Of a stretch of 64,000 nucleotides of DNA, positions 43,792 to 53,635 are shown one piece after another (position 1 is the first letter of the stretch; each line of letters opens with the position of its first letter). The stretch lies in the NCBI RefSeq assembly GCF_003697845.1, contig NZ_RDQE01000001.1:186001-250000 (forward strand). The letters run 5' to 3'. Position numbers and translations under genes: made by a program. The notes beneath the pieces were generated by a model. The model saw nothing but the letters and a program-made list of their open reading frames with translations. It made no database searches and had not been told where the DNA came from. This stretch comes from Halobellus captivus (GTDB taxonomy: Archaea; Halobacteriota; Halobacteria; Halobacteriales; Haloferacaceae).

Positions 43792-44748
43792 ATGAGTCTC
43801 AGACGGTTCGTGGTACGGCGCGCGCTCTCCGTGGTTCCGGTCCTGTTCGGCGTGTCGGTGATCACCTTCGGGCTGTTCCACCTGACGCCGGGCGATCCCG
43901 TCTCACAGCTGGTGGCGTTGAACCCGGACGTGAGCGCCGCCGAGGAGGCGCGGCTCCGCGAGCGCTGGGGGCTCTCGGGACCGGTGTGGAGGCAGTACCT
44001 CGCGTGGCTCTCGAACGTGCTCGTCGGCGACTTCGGTCGGGAGCTCCGGACGGGGCGGGCGGTCTCGGGCATCCTCTGGCGGCGGCTTCCCGAGACGATC
44101 GTCTTAGGAGTCTTCGGATGGGCCTTCGCGATCGCGATCGCGATCCCGGCGGGGATCTACGCGGCGGTGAACAAGGGGCGGCTCGGCGACGTCGCAGCGC
44201 GGGTGCTGGCGCTGTCGGGGGTCTCGATCCCGAACTTCTGGCTCGGCCTGCTGCTGATATTGGTCTTGTCGCTGTACCTCGGGCTGTTCCCGGTGTTACC
44301 TCCGTCACGGCTGCCGTTGTATCACCCGGAGACGCTCCGATACCTCCTTCTGCCGGGTGTGACGATCGGGACCGCGGCGGCCGCGAGCGTCACCCGAGTG
44401 ATGCGGACGTCGATGGCCGAGGAGCTGAACGAGGAGTACGTCACCGCCGCGCGAGCGAGGGGACTGCCCGAGCGCACCGTCGTGTTCAAACACGTCCTGC
44501 GGAACTCGCTCGTCTCCGTGGTCACGCTCGCGGCCACGCTGACCGCCGGGATCGTCGCCGGCTCCGTCGTCGTCGAGAGCGTGTTCAACTGGCCCGGGCT
44601 CGGGTCCGAGTTCGTCCGGGCGATCGATCGGCGGGAGGTCAACGTCGTGATGGCGATCACGCTCGTGACCGCCGTCGCCGTCGTCCTCGCGAACCTCCTC
44701 GCGGACGTCCTGTACGCGGTACTCGATCCGAGGATCAGGTATGACTGA
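43792..44748 (+). CDS. dppB: peptide ABC transporter permease DppB-like
   Basis: 318 aa, six helices. The start RRFVVRRALSVVPVLFGVSVITF and PGDPV are standard for DppB; the inner-membrane EAA loop is EYVTAARARGLPERTVVFKHVLRN. It sits 17 bases after the binding-protein gene and overlaps the next permease by eight bases. It forms half of the membrane channel with the DppC-like protein. Confidence 0.92.
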   Translation: MSLRRFVVRRALSVVPVLFGVSVITFGLFHLTPGDPVSQLVALNPDVSAAEEARLRERWGLSGPVWRQYLAWLSNVLVGDFGRELRTGRAVSGILWRRLPETIVLGVFGWAFAIAIAIPAGIYAAVNKGRLGDVAARVLALSGVSIPNFWLGLLLILVLSLYLGLFPVLPPSRLPLYHPETLRYLLLPGVTIGTAAAASVTRVMRTSMAEELNEEYVTAARARGLPERTVVFKHVLRNSLVSVVTLAATLTAGIVAGSVVVESVFNWPGLGSEFVRAIDRREVNVVMAITLVTAVAVVLANLLADVLYAVLDPRIRYD

Positions 44749-45940
44749 CGGCGACGACCCGGGGACGGACGTGACCGACGACGACGATCCGGGGACGGAC
44801 TCGGCGGGGAGCCGAGCGCGCAGCCGAACCGACGAGCGGGGTCGGATCCGGATCACCGGGTTCGACGCGGACCGCGTCCGCGACCGCGACCCGCTCTCGG
44901 AGCGGGGCGACGAGGCGGCCGGCGGGACGAACGGCGGGACGGCGGCCGAGATGGACGGCCGGTGGCGACGCGGCCTCCGTCGATTCGGGCGGAACCGCTC
45001 GGCGATGACCGCGCTCGCGATCGTCGTCTCGATGGCGACCGTCTCGCTTCTCGCGCGCCCCGTGGAGGTCCTCGGCGTGGTCGTCCAGCCGTTCGCGCTC
45101 GCGCCCTACGACCCGACGACGATCCTCTACCTCTCCGTCGATCCGAGCGTGAGCCCGTACGACCCCCCCTCGTGGCGGTTCCCGATGGGCGTCGACGGCT
45201 CGGGACGCGACCTGTTCTCCCGGGTCCTCGTCGGGGGACGATACAGCATCTCGATCGGCTTCGTGGTCGTCGGGCTGACCGCGTCGTTCGGGCTGGCGTA
45301 CGGAGCGATATCGGGCTATTACGGCGGCGTCGTCGACGAGGTCATGATGCGGATCGTCGACGTCGTCTTCGCGTTCCCCGGGCTCGTGTTGGCGCTCGTC
45401 GTCGTCGCCACCCTCGGCGGCGGATACTGGCAGCTGGTGGTCGCGTTCAGTCTCTTCGGCTGGGCCGGGTACGCCCGGCTCGTCCGCGGGGAGGTGTTGT
45501 CGATCGCGGAGCGCGAGTACGTGGTGGCGGCGAAGGCGATCGGCGCGCGCGACCGCGCCGTGATCCGGCGACACGTCGCGCCGAACGCGCTGTCGCCGCT
45601 CGTCGTGTTGGCGTCGCTCAACGTCGGCAGCGTCGTGATCGGCGTCGCCGCCCTCGGCTTTCTCGGGCTCGGAATGGACCCGAGCACCGCCGAGTGGGGA
45701 ACGATGCTCGACGCGACGCGCGAGACGCTGATCCAGGGACCGGGCGGACGGATCCCGTGGTGGGCCACGGTGTATCCCGGCGGGGCCATCTTCGTCTTCG
45801 TGCTGGCGATGAACGTGATCGGCGACGGGATCAACGACGCGCTGGACGCGCGTACGACCGGCGTGGGCCGTGACGGCCGTGGAGGCCGCAAGGAACGAGA
45901 CGGCGGAGACCGAGGGGACCGGGGAGGTGACGAGTCGTGA
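44741..45940 (+). CDS. dppC: peptide ABC transporter permease DppC-like
   Basis: 399 aa. A long acidic N-terminal extension of about 80 residues precedes the first helix (MTALAIVVSMATVSLL). The conserved MGVDGSGRDLFSRVLVGGRYS and EAA loop EYVVAAKAIGARDRAVIRRHVAPN are clear. The C-terminus ends in a charged, Gly-rich tail. Partner of DppB in the channel; the last base set GTGA is shared with the first ATPase gene. Confidence 0.92.
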   Translation: MTDGDDPGTDVTDDDDPGTDSAGSRARSRTDERGRIRITGFDADRVRDRDPLSERGDEAAGGTNGGTAAEMDGRWRRGLRRFGRNRSAMTALAIVVSMATVSLLARPVEVLGVVVQPFALAPYDPTTILYLSVDPSVSPYDPPSWRFPMGVDGSGRDLFSRVLVGGRYSISIGFVVVGLTASFGLAYGAISGYYGGVVDEVMMRIVDVVFAFPGLVLALVVVATLGGGYWQLVVAFSLFGWAGYARLVRGEVLSIAEREYVVAAKAIGARDRAVIRRHVAPNALSPLVVLASLNVGSVVIGVAALGFLGLGMDPSTAEWGTMLDATRETLIQGPGGRIPWWATVYPGGAIFVFVLAMNVIGDGINDALDARTTGVGRDGRGGRKERDGGDRGDRGGDES

Positions 45941-47028
45941 CGGCCGTACTCGAGGTCGAGGACCTGACGGTTCGGTTCTACACCGAGGAGGGAGTCGTGA
46001 CCGCCGTCGACGGGCTCTCCTATCGGATCGAGGCCGGCGAGACGTTCGGCGTCGTCGGGGAGAGCGGCGCGGGAAAGAGCGTGGCCGCGCTGTCGGTGCT
46101 CGGGCTGATCGACTCTCCCGGACGGATCGAAGGCGGCGAGGTCCGGTTCGAGGGCGAGGACCTCCTCTCGATGGACGAGTCCGAACTCCGGTCGGTCCGG
46201 GGGGACGAGGTCGGGACGGTGTTTCAGGACGCCCGCGCCGCGTTGAACCCCGTCTACACCGTCGGCGAGCAGATCGCCGAGACGATCGAACACCACCTGG
46301 GGTATCCCCCGTCCGCGGCCCGCGACCGGGCGATCCGCCTGCTCGACCGCGTCGGGATCGCCGACGCCGAGACGCGATACTCGGACTACCCGCACGAGTT
46401 CTCCGGCGGGATGTGCCAGCGGGCGGCCATCGCGATGGCGCTGTCGTGTGACCCGGAGCTGATCGTCGCCGACGAGCCGACGACCGCCCTCGACGTCACC
46501 GTCGAGGCGCGGATCCTCGACCTGCTCGCCGAACTGGCCGACGAGTTCGACGTCGCGGTCCAGCTGGTCACCCACGACCTCGGAGTGATCGCCGGGACGT
46601 GCGACCGGGCGATGGTGATGTACGCGGGCGAGGCCGTCGAGACGGCGCCGATCGAGGAGCTGTACTACGACCCCAAACACCCGTACACGGCGGGGCTGAT
46701 GAGCGCGATCCCGCGCGTCGGTGACGACGACGACCGGCTTCCGACGATCCCGGGGACGATGCCGGATCCGATCGATCCGCCTCCCGGCTGTCGGTTCCAC
46801 CCTCGATGCCCCTTCGCCGAGGAGGCGTGTACCCGGACCGATCCCGCGCTCGTCGACCCGGAGACCGGCGAGGCGGCGACGCTCGACGACGACCGGGCGG
46901 CCGCCTGCCTCGAGTACACGGAGGGGCTCTCCGGCGGGCTGGACTACTCGGTCGAGGTCGCGGGAGGGACCGGCGAGCACGTCGAGAAAACGATCGACGA
47001 GCGCGACGAGGGTGGACCCGATGAGTGA
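45937..47028 (+). CDS. dppD: peptide ABC transporter ATPase DppD-like
   Basis: 363 aa, GTG start. Walker A is [20 protein letters not shown], the signature [15 protein letters not shown] and Walker [21 protein letters not shown]. The oligopeptide transporter tail with cysteines ([15 protein letters not shown]...AAACLEY) is present and may bind an iron-sulfur cluster, as shown for some Dpp ATPases. It overlaps both neighbours. Confidence 0.93.
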   Translation: MTAVLEVEDLTVRFYTEEGVVTAVDGLSYRIEAGETFGVVGESGAGKSVAALSVLGLIDSPGRIEGGEVRFEGEDLLSMDESELRSVRGDEVGTVFQDARAALNPVYTVGEQIAETIEHHLGYPPSAARDRAIRLLDRVGIADAETRYSDYPHEFSGGMCQRAAIAMALSCDPELIVADEPTTALDVTVEARILDLLAELADEFDVAVQLVTHDLGVIAGTCDRAMVMYAGEAVETAPIEELYYDPKHPYTAGLMSAIPRVGDDDDRLPTIPGTMPDPIDPPPGCRFHPRCPFAEEACTRTDPALVDPETGEAATLDDDRAAACLEYTEGLSGGLDYSVEVAGGTGEHVEKTIDERDEGGPDE

Positions 47029-48463
47029 CTCCGTCGAGCCGGTCCTCCGCGTCGAGGGGCTGAAGACGCACTACGACTCGACCGACGGGTTCCTCGACCG
47101 GCTGCTCGGGCGGTCGCGGCGGGTTCGGGCGGTCGACGGCGTGGACTTCGAGCTTCGGGAGGGCGAGACGCTCGGCGTCGTCGGCGAGTCCGGCTGCGGA
47201 AAGACGACGCTCGCCCGAAGCGTCCTCCGGCTGATCGAGCCGACGGCGGGCTCGGTGTACCACCGTGGCGAGGACCTGACGACGCTCTCGAGCGCCGAGC
47301 TTCGCGACCGCCGGACGGACCTCCAGTACGTCTTTCAGGACCCCCTCTCGAGTCTGAACCCCCGCCTCACCGCCGGCGACGTCGTCGCCGAGCCGCTCGA
47401 CGTCCACGGGCTCGCGACGGGGTCGGAACGCGACGAGCGGGTCCGCGAGCTGTTGGAGACGGTCGGGTTGAACCCGAACCACGCCGGGCGCTATCCCCAC
47501 GAGTTCTCCGGCGGACAGCGTCAGCGGCTCGGGATCGCCCGCGCGCTCGCGGTCGATCCGGAGGTGATCGTCTGTGACGAGCCGGTGAGCGCGCTCGACG
47601 CCAGCGTCCAGGCACAGATCCTCAACCTGCTCGCGGACCTCCAGGAGGATTTCGGCCTCTCGTACGTGTTCATCGCCCACGACCTCCGCGTGGTCGAGCA
47701 CGTCTCGGACCGCGTCGCCGTGATGTATCTCGGCGAGTTCGTCGAGCGGGGACCGACCGACGCCGTGTTCGAGCCGCCGCATCACCCGTACACCGAGGCG
47801 CTGCTCTCGGCGATCCCCGAACCCGATCCGCTGTGGGACGGCGACGGGATCCGGCTCACGGGGACGGTTCCGTCCCCGATCGATCCGCCCGACGGCTGCC
47901 GGTTCCACACCCGGTGTCCGCGGCTCGTCCCCGGCGCTGATTCCGACCTCCCGGCGAACGTCTGGCGGTCCGTGGCGGCTCTGGCGCGCCGGGCGGCGAA
48001 CGCCGACGACGTGACGTCGTTGACGGCGACGAGAGGAGCGGATGACCGGACGATCCGGGCCGGCGACTCGACCCCACGAACCGATCCGGCGACTCGACCC
48101 CGTGACCCGACCCCGCGACCCGACGCCGTGATCGGACGTGACCCGACCGAGGCGTCACGGGAGACGTTCGGCGGGCTGGTTCGCGAGGAGTTCGACCTTC
48201 CCGAGACGCTTCCGGACGCCGGCGCTGAGGAGACGCTCGGCGAGGCGATCGACGCGCTGTACGACGACCGTATCGGGACGGCCGCGGCGCTGCTCGAGTC
48301 GGCGTTCACCTCGCCGTGCGAGCGACACCACCCGCCGGAGTACGGGGTCGGTTCGGACCACGGGATCGCCTGTCTCCGGTACGACGACGGGTTCGACGAG
48401 GAAGCCGGGACGTTCGAGGACGGATCGGAACCGGCCGGGTCGTCGGATTCGACGGCCGGATGA
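47021..48463 (+). CDS. dppF: peptide ABC transporter ATPase DppF-like
   Basis: 480 aa. Walker [21 protein letters not shown], signature [15 protein letters not shown] and Walker [21 protein letters not shown] are complete. The C-terminal cysteine region is split: [15 protein letters not shown] is followed by about 135 residues of low-complexity Thr/Pro/Arg/Asp and a helical part before [12 protein letters not shown]...IACLRY. Such an insertion is common in haloarchaeal DppF. The stop lies inside a 20-bp tandem repeat. Confidence 0.92.
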   Translation: MSDSVEPVLRVEGLKTHYDSTDGFLDRLLGRSRRVRAVDGVDFELREGETLGVVGESGCGKTTLARSVLRLIEPTAGSVYHRGEDLTTLSSAELRDRRTDLQYVFQDPLSSLNPRLTAGDVVAEPLDVHGLATGSERDERVRELLETVGLNPNHAGRYPHEFSGGQRQRLGIARALAVDPEVIVCDEPVSALDASVQAQILNLLADLQEDFGLSYVFIAHDLRVVEHVSDRVAVMYLGEFVERGPTDAVFEPPHHPYTEALLSAIPEPDPLWDGDGIRLTGTVPSPIDPPDGCRFHTRCPRLVPGADSDLPANVWRSVAALARRAANADDVTSLTATRGADDRTIRAGDSTPRTDPATRPRDPTPRPDAVIGRDPTEASRETFGGLVREEFDLPETLPDAGAEETLGEAIDALYDDRIGTAAALLESAFTSPCERHHPPEYGVGSDHGIACLRYDDGFDEEAGTFEDGSEPAGSSDSTAG

Positions 48464-48523
48464 TCGGTTCGACGGCCGGATGATCGGTTCGACGGCCGGA
48501 TGATCGATTCGACGGCCGGATCG
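48448..48523 (+). repeat. 20-bp tandem repeats at the 3' end of the transporter operon
   Basis: Unit TTCGACGGCCGGATGATCGG occurs at 48448-48467, 48468-48487, 48488-48507 (one mismatch) and partly at 48508-48523. The first copy contains the dppF stop codon, so the array forms the 3' untranslated region and reaches within about 30 bases of the next gene. The 20-base period is not a multiple of three. Confidence 0.92.
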
Positions 48524-48553
48524 GTTTAGTCCCGTCGCGTTCGATCCCGTCCG

Positions 48554-49131
48554 ATGCGACGGATATACGAGTCGGGCGCGCTCCGCCGCGACGACGACCC
48601 GCACGCACCGTCGGAGCGGAACGACGGAGGGAAGGTCCAGGCGCTGCGTTCGATCCCCGCCGCGGCGCTCAGCGACCGGCTCGTCCCGCGTACGCTACGC
48701 CACCGACTGGTCTCCGTCGACGTGGAGACGCCACGTCGGGAGTACGCGCGCGGCGAGTCGGTCCCGTTCGTCGTGGTCTTCCGCAACCGCGCCCCGTTTC
48801 CGGTGTCGATCCCGACCGCGTCACCCCTCCTGTGGACGTGGACCGTCGACGGCGACGAGGAGGCCACGGCCGCGTCCGTTCGCCTCCGCGATCCGCCCGA
48901 CGAACCGGGGCGGTTCGCGTTCGACCGCGGCGAGCGCAAGCGCTTCCGCAGGCGATGGGACGGGCTGTTCCGGGTGAGCGACTCGGAGTGGGTACCGGCC
49001 GATCCCGGCGAACACACCATCGGGGCGGCGGTGAACGTCGCGAACGGTGAATCGGAGGGTCTGCGTGCGGAGACGACGGTCCGGATCGTGGAATCGGATC
49101 GCGAACGCGTCGTGGGACGCTCGAGGGGTGA
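48554..49131 (+). pseudogene. beta-sandwich-type haloarchaeal protein with lost stop (probable frameshift)
   Basis: The frame from ATG 48554 encodes a plausible domain of about 185 residues: RRIYESGALRRDD, VSVDVETPRREYARGESVPF, FRNRAPFPVSIPTASPLLW, WDGLFRVSDSEW and an ending strand GEHTIGAAVNV...TTVRIV. It then has no stop and runs in frame to 50416, covering the whole dehydrogenase gene on the same strand in another frame, with composition that no longer looks coding. A TGA at 49129-49131 in a neighbouring frame is where a family-length protein would stop, suggesting a one-base indel between about 49090 and 49128. Function unknown; immunoglobulin-like fold is a guess. Confidence 0.55.
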
Positions 49132-49346
49132 AAACGATCGAGACGCCGACCACGGAGCCGCCGTCGCCCGCGAAGTCGCCGCCACCTGCGGAGCCGCTGT
49201 CACCCGATCGTCGCGGCCAACGTTTACGTGTGTCACCGCCTCACTTGATCTATGTACCCACCACGCCGTCCGCTCGGACGGACGGATCGGTCTCGAAGTC
49301 GATCGGTCGATCCAACCGAACCGGACCGCCGGGGACGGGACGGGCG

Positions 49347-50354
49347 ATGACCGCGCGACGACTCCGGTTCACCGGACCGCGGACGGTCGAGATCGAGTCG
49401 GTCCCGGATCCGACTCCCGCGCCCGACGAGGTCCGCGTGCGGACGACGGTCTCGGCGATCAGTTCCGGCACGGAGCGGCTCGTCTACCGCGGCGAAGCGC
49501 CGACGGACCTCCCGGCGGACCCGGCGCTGGAGTCGCTCGACGGCGACCTCTCGTTCCCGCTTTCCTACGGCTACGCCGCCGTGGGCGAGGTCGACGCGGT
49601 CGGCGACGAGGTCGACCCCGACTGGCTCGGACGGCGGACCTTCGCGTTCGAGCCGCACGCGAGCGCGTTCACGACCCCGCCGGAACGGCTCCAGCCCGTC
49701 CCCGAGGGGATCACCGACGCACAGGCCGCGCTGTTCCCGACCGTGGAGACCGCGGTCAACTTCCTCATGGACGGGAACCCCCGGATCGGCGAGCGCGTCG
49801 GCGCGTTCGGTCAGGGAATGGTCGGGCTCGCGACGACGGCGCTGCTCGCCGACTCGTCGCTCTCCGAGCTCGTGACCGTCGACGCGTGTGCCGCACGCCG
49901 GGAGCGCTCCGAGCGTCTCGGGGCGGACCGGAGCCTCCCGCCGGGGGCGGACGCGGTCGACCGGCTCCGCGAGGGCGACCCGCCGGGACGGGACCTCACC
50001 TACGAGTTGAGCGGCGCGCCGGCCGCCCTCGACGACGCGATCGCGGCCACCGGGTACGACGGGCGGGTCGTCGTCGGGTCGTGGTACGGGACGAAACCCG
50101 CCGAACTCGACCTCGGGGGAACCTTCCACCGGGGCCGGATCACCGTCGAGAGCAGCCAGGTGTCGACGATCGAGCCGGCGCTTCGGGGTCGGTGGTCGCT
50201 CGAGCGCCGCCGGGAGGTCGCCTGGGAGCGGCTCGCCCGGATCGATCTCGATCCGATACTCACCCACCGGATCCCGCTCGCGGAGGCCGGGGACGCCTAC
50301 GAGCTGCTCGAGGAGCGACCCGACGAGGCGGTGGGAGTCCTATTGACGTACTGA
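49347..50354 (+). CDS. zinc-type medium-chain dehydrogenase-like protein
   Basis: 335 aa MDR fold. TARRLRFTGPRTVEIESVPDP is the usual N-terminus, then SSGTERLVYRGEAP, LSYGYAAVGEVDAVG, and the cofactor region GAFGQGMVGLATTALLA (Gly-x-Gly-x-x-Gly). The second-metal and structural-zinc cysteines of true alcohol dehydrogenases are absent, so it may be a zinc-free, sugar-type or reductase-like member (similar to BchC or threonine dehydrogenase-like proteins). It converges on the PTPS-family gene. Confidence 0.82.
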   Translation: MTARRLRFTGPRTVEIESVPDPTPAPDEVRVRTTVSAISSGTERLVYRGEAPTDLPADPALESLDGDLSFPLSYGYAAVGEVDAVGDEVDPDWLGRRTFAFEPHASAFTTPPERLQPVPEGITDAQAALFPTVETAVNFLMDGNPRIGERVGAFGQGMVGLATTALLADSSLSELVTVDACAARRERSERLGADRSLPPGADAVDRLREGDPPGRDLTYELSGAPAALDDAIAATGYDGRVVVGSWYGTKPAELDLGGTFHRGRITVESSQVSTIEPALRGRWSLERRREVAWERLARIDLDPILTHRIPLAEAGDAYELLEERPDEAVGVLLTY

Positions 50355-50391
50355 TAGAACGCGGATCGACGGAAACGCGGACGGAGAACGC

Positions 50392-50781
50392 TCACCCCTC
50401 GACGGTCGTCTCGTAGCTCGCCGAGGCGGTCTCGTCCTCCCACATCCTGACGGTCGCCGACTCGATGCCGTCCGTGTCGATCCCGTCCTCGTCGAGCAAT
50501 CGGTCGCAGAACACGCGAGCGAACCGCTCGACGCTGGGGTTGTACCCCTCGAACCGGGGGCGGTCGTTGAGCGTCGCGTCGGCGTACTCGTCGACGAGTT
50601 CGTCGATCCGGCCGGCGAGGTCGTCGATGTCGACGAGGTAGTCGTGTTCGTTCAACTCGGGTCCGGCCACCTCGACTTCGACCTCGAAGCGGTGCGAGTG
50701 GAGCTCGTTCTCCGGGCCGGCGTCGGGGACGGTCAGGAAGTGCTGGGCGATGAACCGCCGCGAGACGCGAACCGTGTACAC
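50392..50781 (-). CDS. 6-pyruvoyl-tetrahydropterin synthase / QueD family protein
   Basis: 129 aa, GTG start. The zinc-binding histidines are in RRFIAQHFL and ENELHSHRFEVEVEVAG, and EGYNPSVERFARVFCDRLLDE gives the conserved helix and active-site Glu. The canonical Cys before His-Gly-His is replaced (NELHSHRF), so it may not be a standard QueD. Relatives make archaeosine/queuosine precursors or folate/pterin intermediates. No ATG fits; the GTG begins exactly at the first strand. Confidence 0.82.
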   Translation of the reverse strand: MYTVRVSRRFIAQHFLTVPDAGPENELHSHRFEVEVEVAGPELNEHDYLVDIDDLAGRIDELVDEYADATLNDRPRFEGYNPSVERFARVFCDRLLDEDGIDTDGIESATVRMWEDETASASYETTVEG

Positions 50782-50898
50782 GGGATCACCACGGGTCGAG
50801 CGATCAAAAGCGTATCCCCGCGGCGGACGGCGGACGACTCCGAGCGTCTCCCGCGCTCGACGCGGGGTTTTTATCGGATCCCGGGGACGGGAAGGGTA

Positions 50899-52005
50899 AT
50901 GGATCCCGTCGTGATCGTCGGCGGCGGCATCGTCGGCACGAACCTCGCGTATCGGCTGCGCGATCGCTCCCGACCCGTCGTGCTCTACGAGCGCGACGCG
51001 CTGGGCTCCGGGACCACCGGCGACTCCGTCGCGATCTTCGTCGGACACCAGTCGACTCCGGACCGACGAAGCCACGCGCTCCGCGAGCGCGCGTGGGAAC
51101 ACTACGAGCCGCTGATCGAGGACGGAACCCTCTCGTTCCAGCGGATCGGGACGCTGGACGTCGCGCGAACCGACGCCGAGCTGGCCGACCGCCGTGAGGT
51201 CACGGAGACCCTCTCGGAGTTCGGCGTCGAGGCGTCGATGCTCGAGCCGGAAGCGCTCGCCGACCACGGGATCGATCCCGACGCGGTCGCCGGGGCGATG
51301 TGGACGCCGAACGACGGCTACCTCGATCCCGCGGAGATCGTCCGGTACTACGCCCACGAGGCGGCCGACGCCGGCGTCGACGTCGAGACTGGAACCGCGG
51401 TGACGGACGTCCATGTCGAGGACGGGTCGGTCGTCGGCGTCGAGACCACGGACGGGACGCGGCCCGCCGCCGCCGTGGTGAACGCGGCGGGGCCGTGGGC
51501 GCCGACCGTGAACGACATGGCGGGCGTCCCGCTTCCGTTCCGGCACAACCGCGGGCCGGTCGTCGTGCTCGGGAGGGACGAGCCCTTCTCGCTCCCGTTC
51601 GTCCAGTTCGGCGACGGGCTCTACGTCCGTGGCGAGGGGCGGAGCCAGGCGTTCGCCGGGAACTTCGGAGCGAGCTACGATGAGGCCGGGGAGTTTGATC
51701 CGGCCGACGCCCGGTCGGTCGATCACGAGTTCTACCTCGAGGTCGGCGAACGGATCGAGGAGGCGATCCCGCGGCTCGGAGGGGCCGAGGTCGTCGCCGA
51801 CTGGGTCGGCGTCCGGACGCTCACGCCCGACGGCGTCCCGGCCGTCGGCGAGACCGCGGTCGACGGCTTCCACGTCGCCGCCGGCATGAACGGCCTCGGG
51901 GTCACGATCGCGCCGGCGATCGGCGAGTTCCTCGCGAGGCGGATCGCCGGCGAGGCGGTCGACCCGGAGACGGCGTCGTACCTGGACCCGAGCCGGTTCG
52001 TCTGA
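50899..52005 (+). CDS. FAD-dependent oxidoreductase (DadA/glycine-sarcosine oxidase-like)
   Basis: 368 aa. The FAD motif VVIVGGGIVGTNLAYRL is at residue 4, with the ERDALGSGTTGDSVAI second segment; VVNAAGPWAPTVNDMAG and TPDGVPAVGETAVDGFHVAAGMNGLGV complete the DAO fold. Such enzymes oxidise amines or amino acids such as glycine, sarcosine or D-amino acids; the substrate is not determined. A TTTTTATC box lies about 27 bases before the ATG. Upstream gene is divergent. Confidence 0.87.
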   Translation: MDPVVIVGGGIVGTNLAYRLRDRSRPVVLYERDALGSGTTGDSVAIFVGHQSTPDRRSHALRERAWEHYEPLIEDGTLSFQRIGTLDVARTDAELADRREVTETLSEFGVEASMLEPEALADHGIDPDAVAGAMWTPNDGYLDPAEIVRYYAHEAADAGVDVETGTAVTDVHVEDGSVVGVETTDGTRPAAAVVNAAGPWAPTVNDMAGVPLPFRHNRGPVVVLGRDEPFSLPFVQFGDGLYVRGEGRSQAFAGNFGASYDEAGEFDPADARSVDHEFYLEVGERIEEAIPRLGGAEVVADWVGVRTLTPDGVPAVGETAVDGFHVAAGMNGLGVTIAPAIGEFLARRIAGEAVDPETASYLDPSRFV

Positions 52006-52103
52006 TCGGCCGTCGAGCGCCCTCCGCGGCGGCGAGAGCCCTCCGCACGGACGTGCCATCCGCCGTCGAAAGTGGTTTTCCCGACGGTCCCCTCGTGGGA
52101 TCG

Positions 52104-52859
52104 ATGGCTCCGACGGACCGCGTCGCTTGTCGGTTCCCGATCGCCGGCGGCTGGCTCCCGCTCGTCGCGCTGTGGGCGGTCCCGACCGGACTCGGCGCCG
52201 CGGGACTGCTCGCCGTCGGCCTCCCGACGGTCGGGCTCGGGGGCGTCGCGCTCGGCGGAGCGGTCGCGCTCGCGGCGATCCGGGTCGCGGCCGGTCGAGC
52301 TCGGGAGTCCGACGGCGGAGAGCCGGTGACGGCGGCGACCGCGGTGACGATCCTTCGTGCGTCGGCGCTCGCGCTGCTCGGCGCGTACCTCGTCGTCGAC
52401 CCGACCGCGACCGCGGGCGGGAACGGCTGGCTCGCCGGGGGGCTGTTCGCGGTCGCCGCCGGCGGCGACGCGATCGACGGGGCGGTGGCGCGCGCGACCG
52501 ACGCCGTGACCGAACTCGGCGCGGAGCTCGACGTCGAGGTCGACGGGGCGACCGTCCTCGTCGGCGCGGCGGTCGCCGTCGTCGCCGGCGCGGCCCCGGT
52601 CGCGTTCCTCGCGGTGGGACTCGCCCGGCCGGTCTTCGCCTACGGGCTCCGCCGTCGTCGACGACGGGGACTCCCGACCCACGAGCTGCGGCCGAGCCGG
52701 CTCCGTCGACCGATCGGCGCGGCGACGATGCTCGCGACGTGGCTGGCGCTGTCGCCGGTTCCGGGGGCGGGAGCCTCGCGGCTGTTCACGGCCGCCGTCA
52801 CGGTTCCGGTCGTCGCCTCCTTCGTGCGAGACTGGCTCGTCGCGAGCGGTCGGCTCTGA
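52104..52859 (+). CDS. CDP-alcohol phosphatidyltransferase family protein
   Basis: 251 aa with five to six transmembrane helices. The catalytic pattern Asp-x2-Asp-Gly-x2-Ala-Arg-x8-Gly-x3-Asp-x3-Asp is present as GDAIDGAVARATDAVTELGAELDVEVD. The enzyme joins an alcohol to a CDP-activated lipid to make a phospholipid head group; which lipid is unknown. The ATG at 52104 is used rather than an in-frame GTG at 52053. Confidence 0.85.
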   Translation: MAPTDRVACRFPIAGGWLPLVALWAVPTGLGAAGLLAVGLPTVGLGGVALGGAVALAAIRVAAGRARESDGGEPVTAATAVTILRASALALLGAYLVVDPTATAGGNGWLAGGLFAVAAGGDAIDGAVARATDAVTELGAELDVEVDGATVLVGAAVAVVAGAAPVAFLAVGLARPVFAYGLRRRRRRGLPTHELRPSRLRRPIGAATMLATWLALSPVPGAGASRLFTAAVTVPVVASFVRDWLVASGRL

Positions 52860-52880
52860 CGTGGATTGCCCCCTCCCCGC

Positions 52881-53300
52881 TTACGACTCCCGACGGTACA
52901 GGACCACGAGCACCGCGATCAACGCGATCTGGGCGACCTTGTCGGCCGCCGACAGCGGGTTCATCGCCGGCGGTGTGGGGAGCCCGGGGCTGTTGAGGAC
53001 GTACCAGAGGACGATCTGGCCGGCCGTAAAGGGGATCCCGAGGAGATAGGTCGTCGGGAGGAACTGCCCGGTGACGACGAGCCAGATCCCGAGGAGGAAG
53101 CCGCCGCTCGCGACGAGGAACGCGACGCCCATCGCGAGCGAAACCGGAAGTCCGGCCTCGAGGAAGTCGGAGAGGAACCCGACCCCCAACACGAGGTGGA
53201 CGAGCGCGCTCACGACCGCGGCGGCGACGCCGACCCAGTGCGTAGCGGTGAGCGACCCGATTCGACCCGCGGTGGCGGTTGCGGACGTGTCGTCTACCAT
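52881..53300 (-). CDS. small four-helix membrane protein (DUF7475-like)
   Basis: 139 aa. Four hydrophobic stretches (ATHWVGVAAAVVSALVHLVLG, VSLAMGVAFLVASGGFLLGIW, TYLLGIPFTAGQIVLWYVL and VAQIALIAVLVVLYRRES) make an all-membrane protein. The start at 53300 avoids a long upstream in-frame extension. Function unknown; common in haloarchaea. It converges on the phosphatidyltransferase gene. Confidence 0.75.
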   Translation of the reverse strand: MVDDTSATATAGRIGSLTATHWVGVAAAVVSALVHLVLGVGFLSDFLEAGLPVSLAMGVAFLVASGGFLLGIWLVVTGQFLPTTYLLGIPFTAGQIVLWYVLNSPGLPTPPAMNPLSAADKVAQIALIAVLVVLYRRES

Positions 53301-53635
53301 ACCTCGAGTACGGGCCCCTCCCACATCGTTGTTTGGTATGAGTACGCATGACTCGAACTTCGAGCGATATCGGGGACGGCGACGCACGTCGTCGTCCGAG
53401 AAACCGGGGGAATCGGCACTTCACCCCGAACCGATCGGGGCGATGCGCCCGAAGGGATCGACCGACCGGACCGACTTATACCCGCGTCAGACGTGTGCTC
53501 CACGTCCGACGGGCGTCCCACGCCGTGGCGGGATCGCGTGCCGCCGGAGACGACGCGGACACGCGAACGGAGATTCGAGGGCCCTCCCGGACGCGGGCCG
53601 GAAGGCCGATATGGGCGGCGACGGAGGGAGTGAAC
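53301..53635. other. intergenic stretch before the small acidic gene
   Basis: About 335 bases between a divergent membrane-protein gene and the 47-residue gene. ACTTATACCC near 53473-53482 is a plausible TATA box for the plus-strand pair, giving a leader of roughly 130 bases. An open frame covers the leader but its composition is Arg-rich and unlike coding DNA here. No RNA gene seen. Confidence 0.5.

Noticed and set aside
47940-48320. Insertion of about 135 residues in DppF considered as a novel domain
   Set aside because: From memory, haloarchaeal DppF proteins commonly carry a variable insertion at this place, and its sequence is low-complexity.
49132-50416. C-terminal 430 residues of the run-on frame over the dehydrogenase gene
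   Set aside because: The sequence is Arg/Gly/Pro-rich out-of-frame noise; the dehydrogenase frame has clear family motifs.
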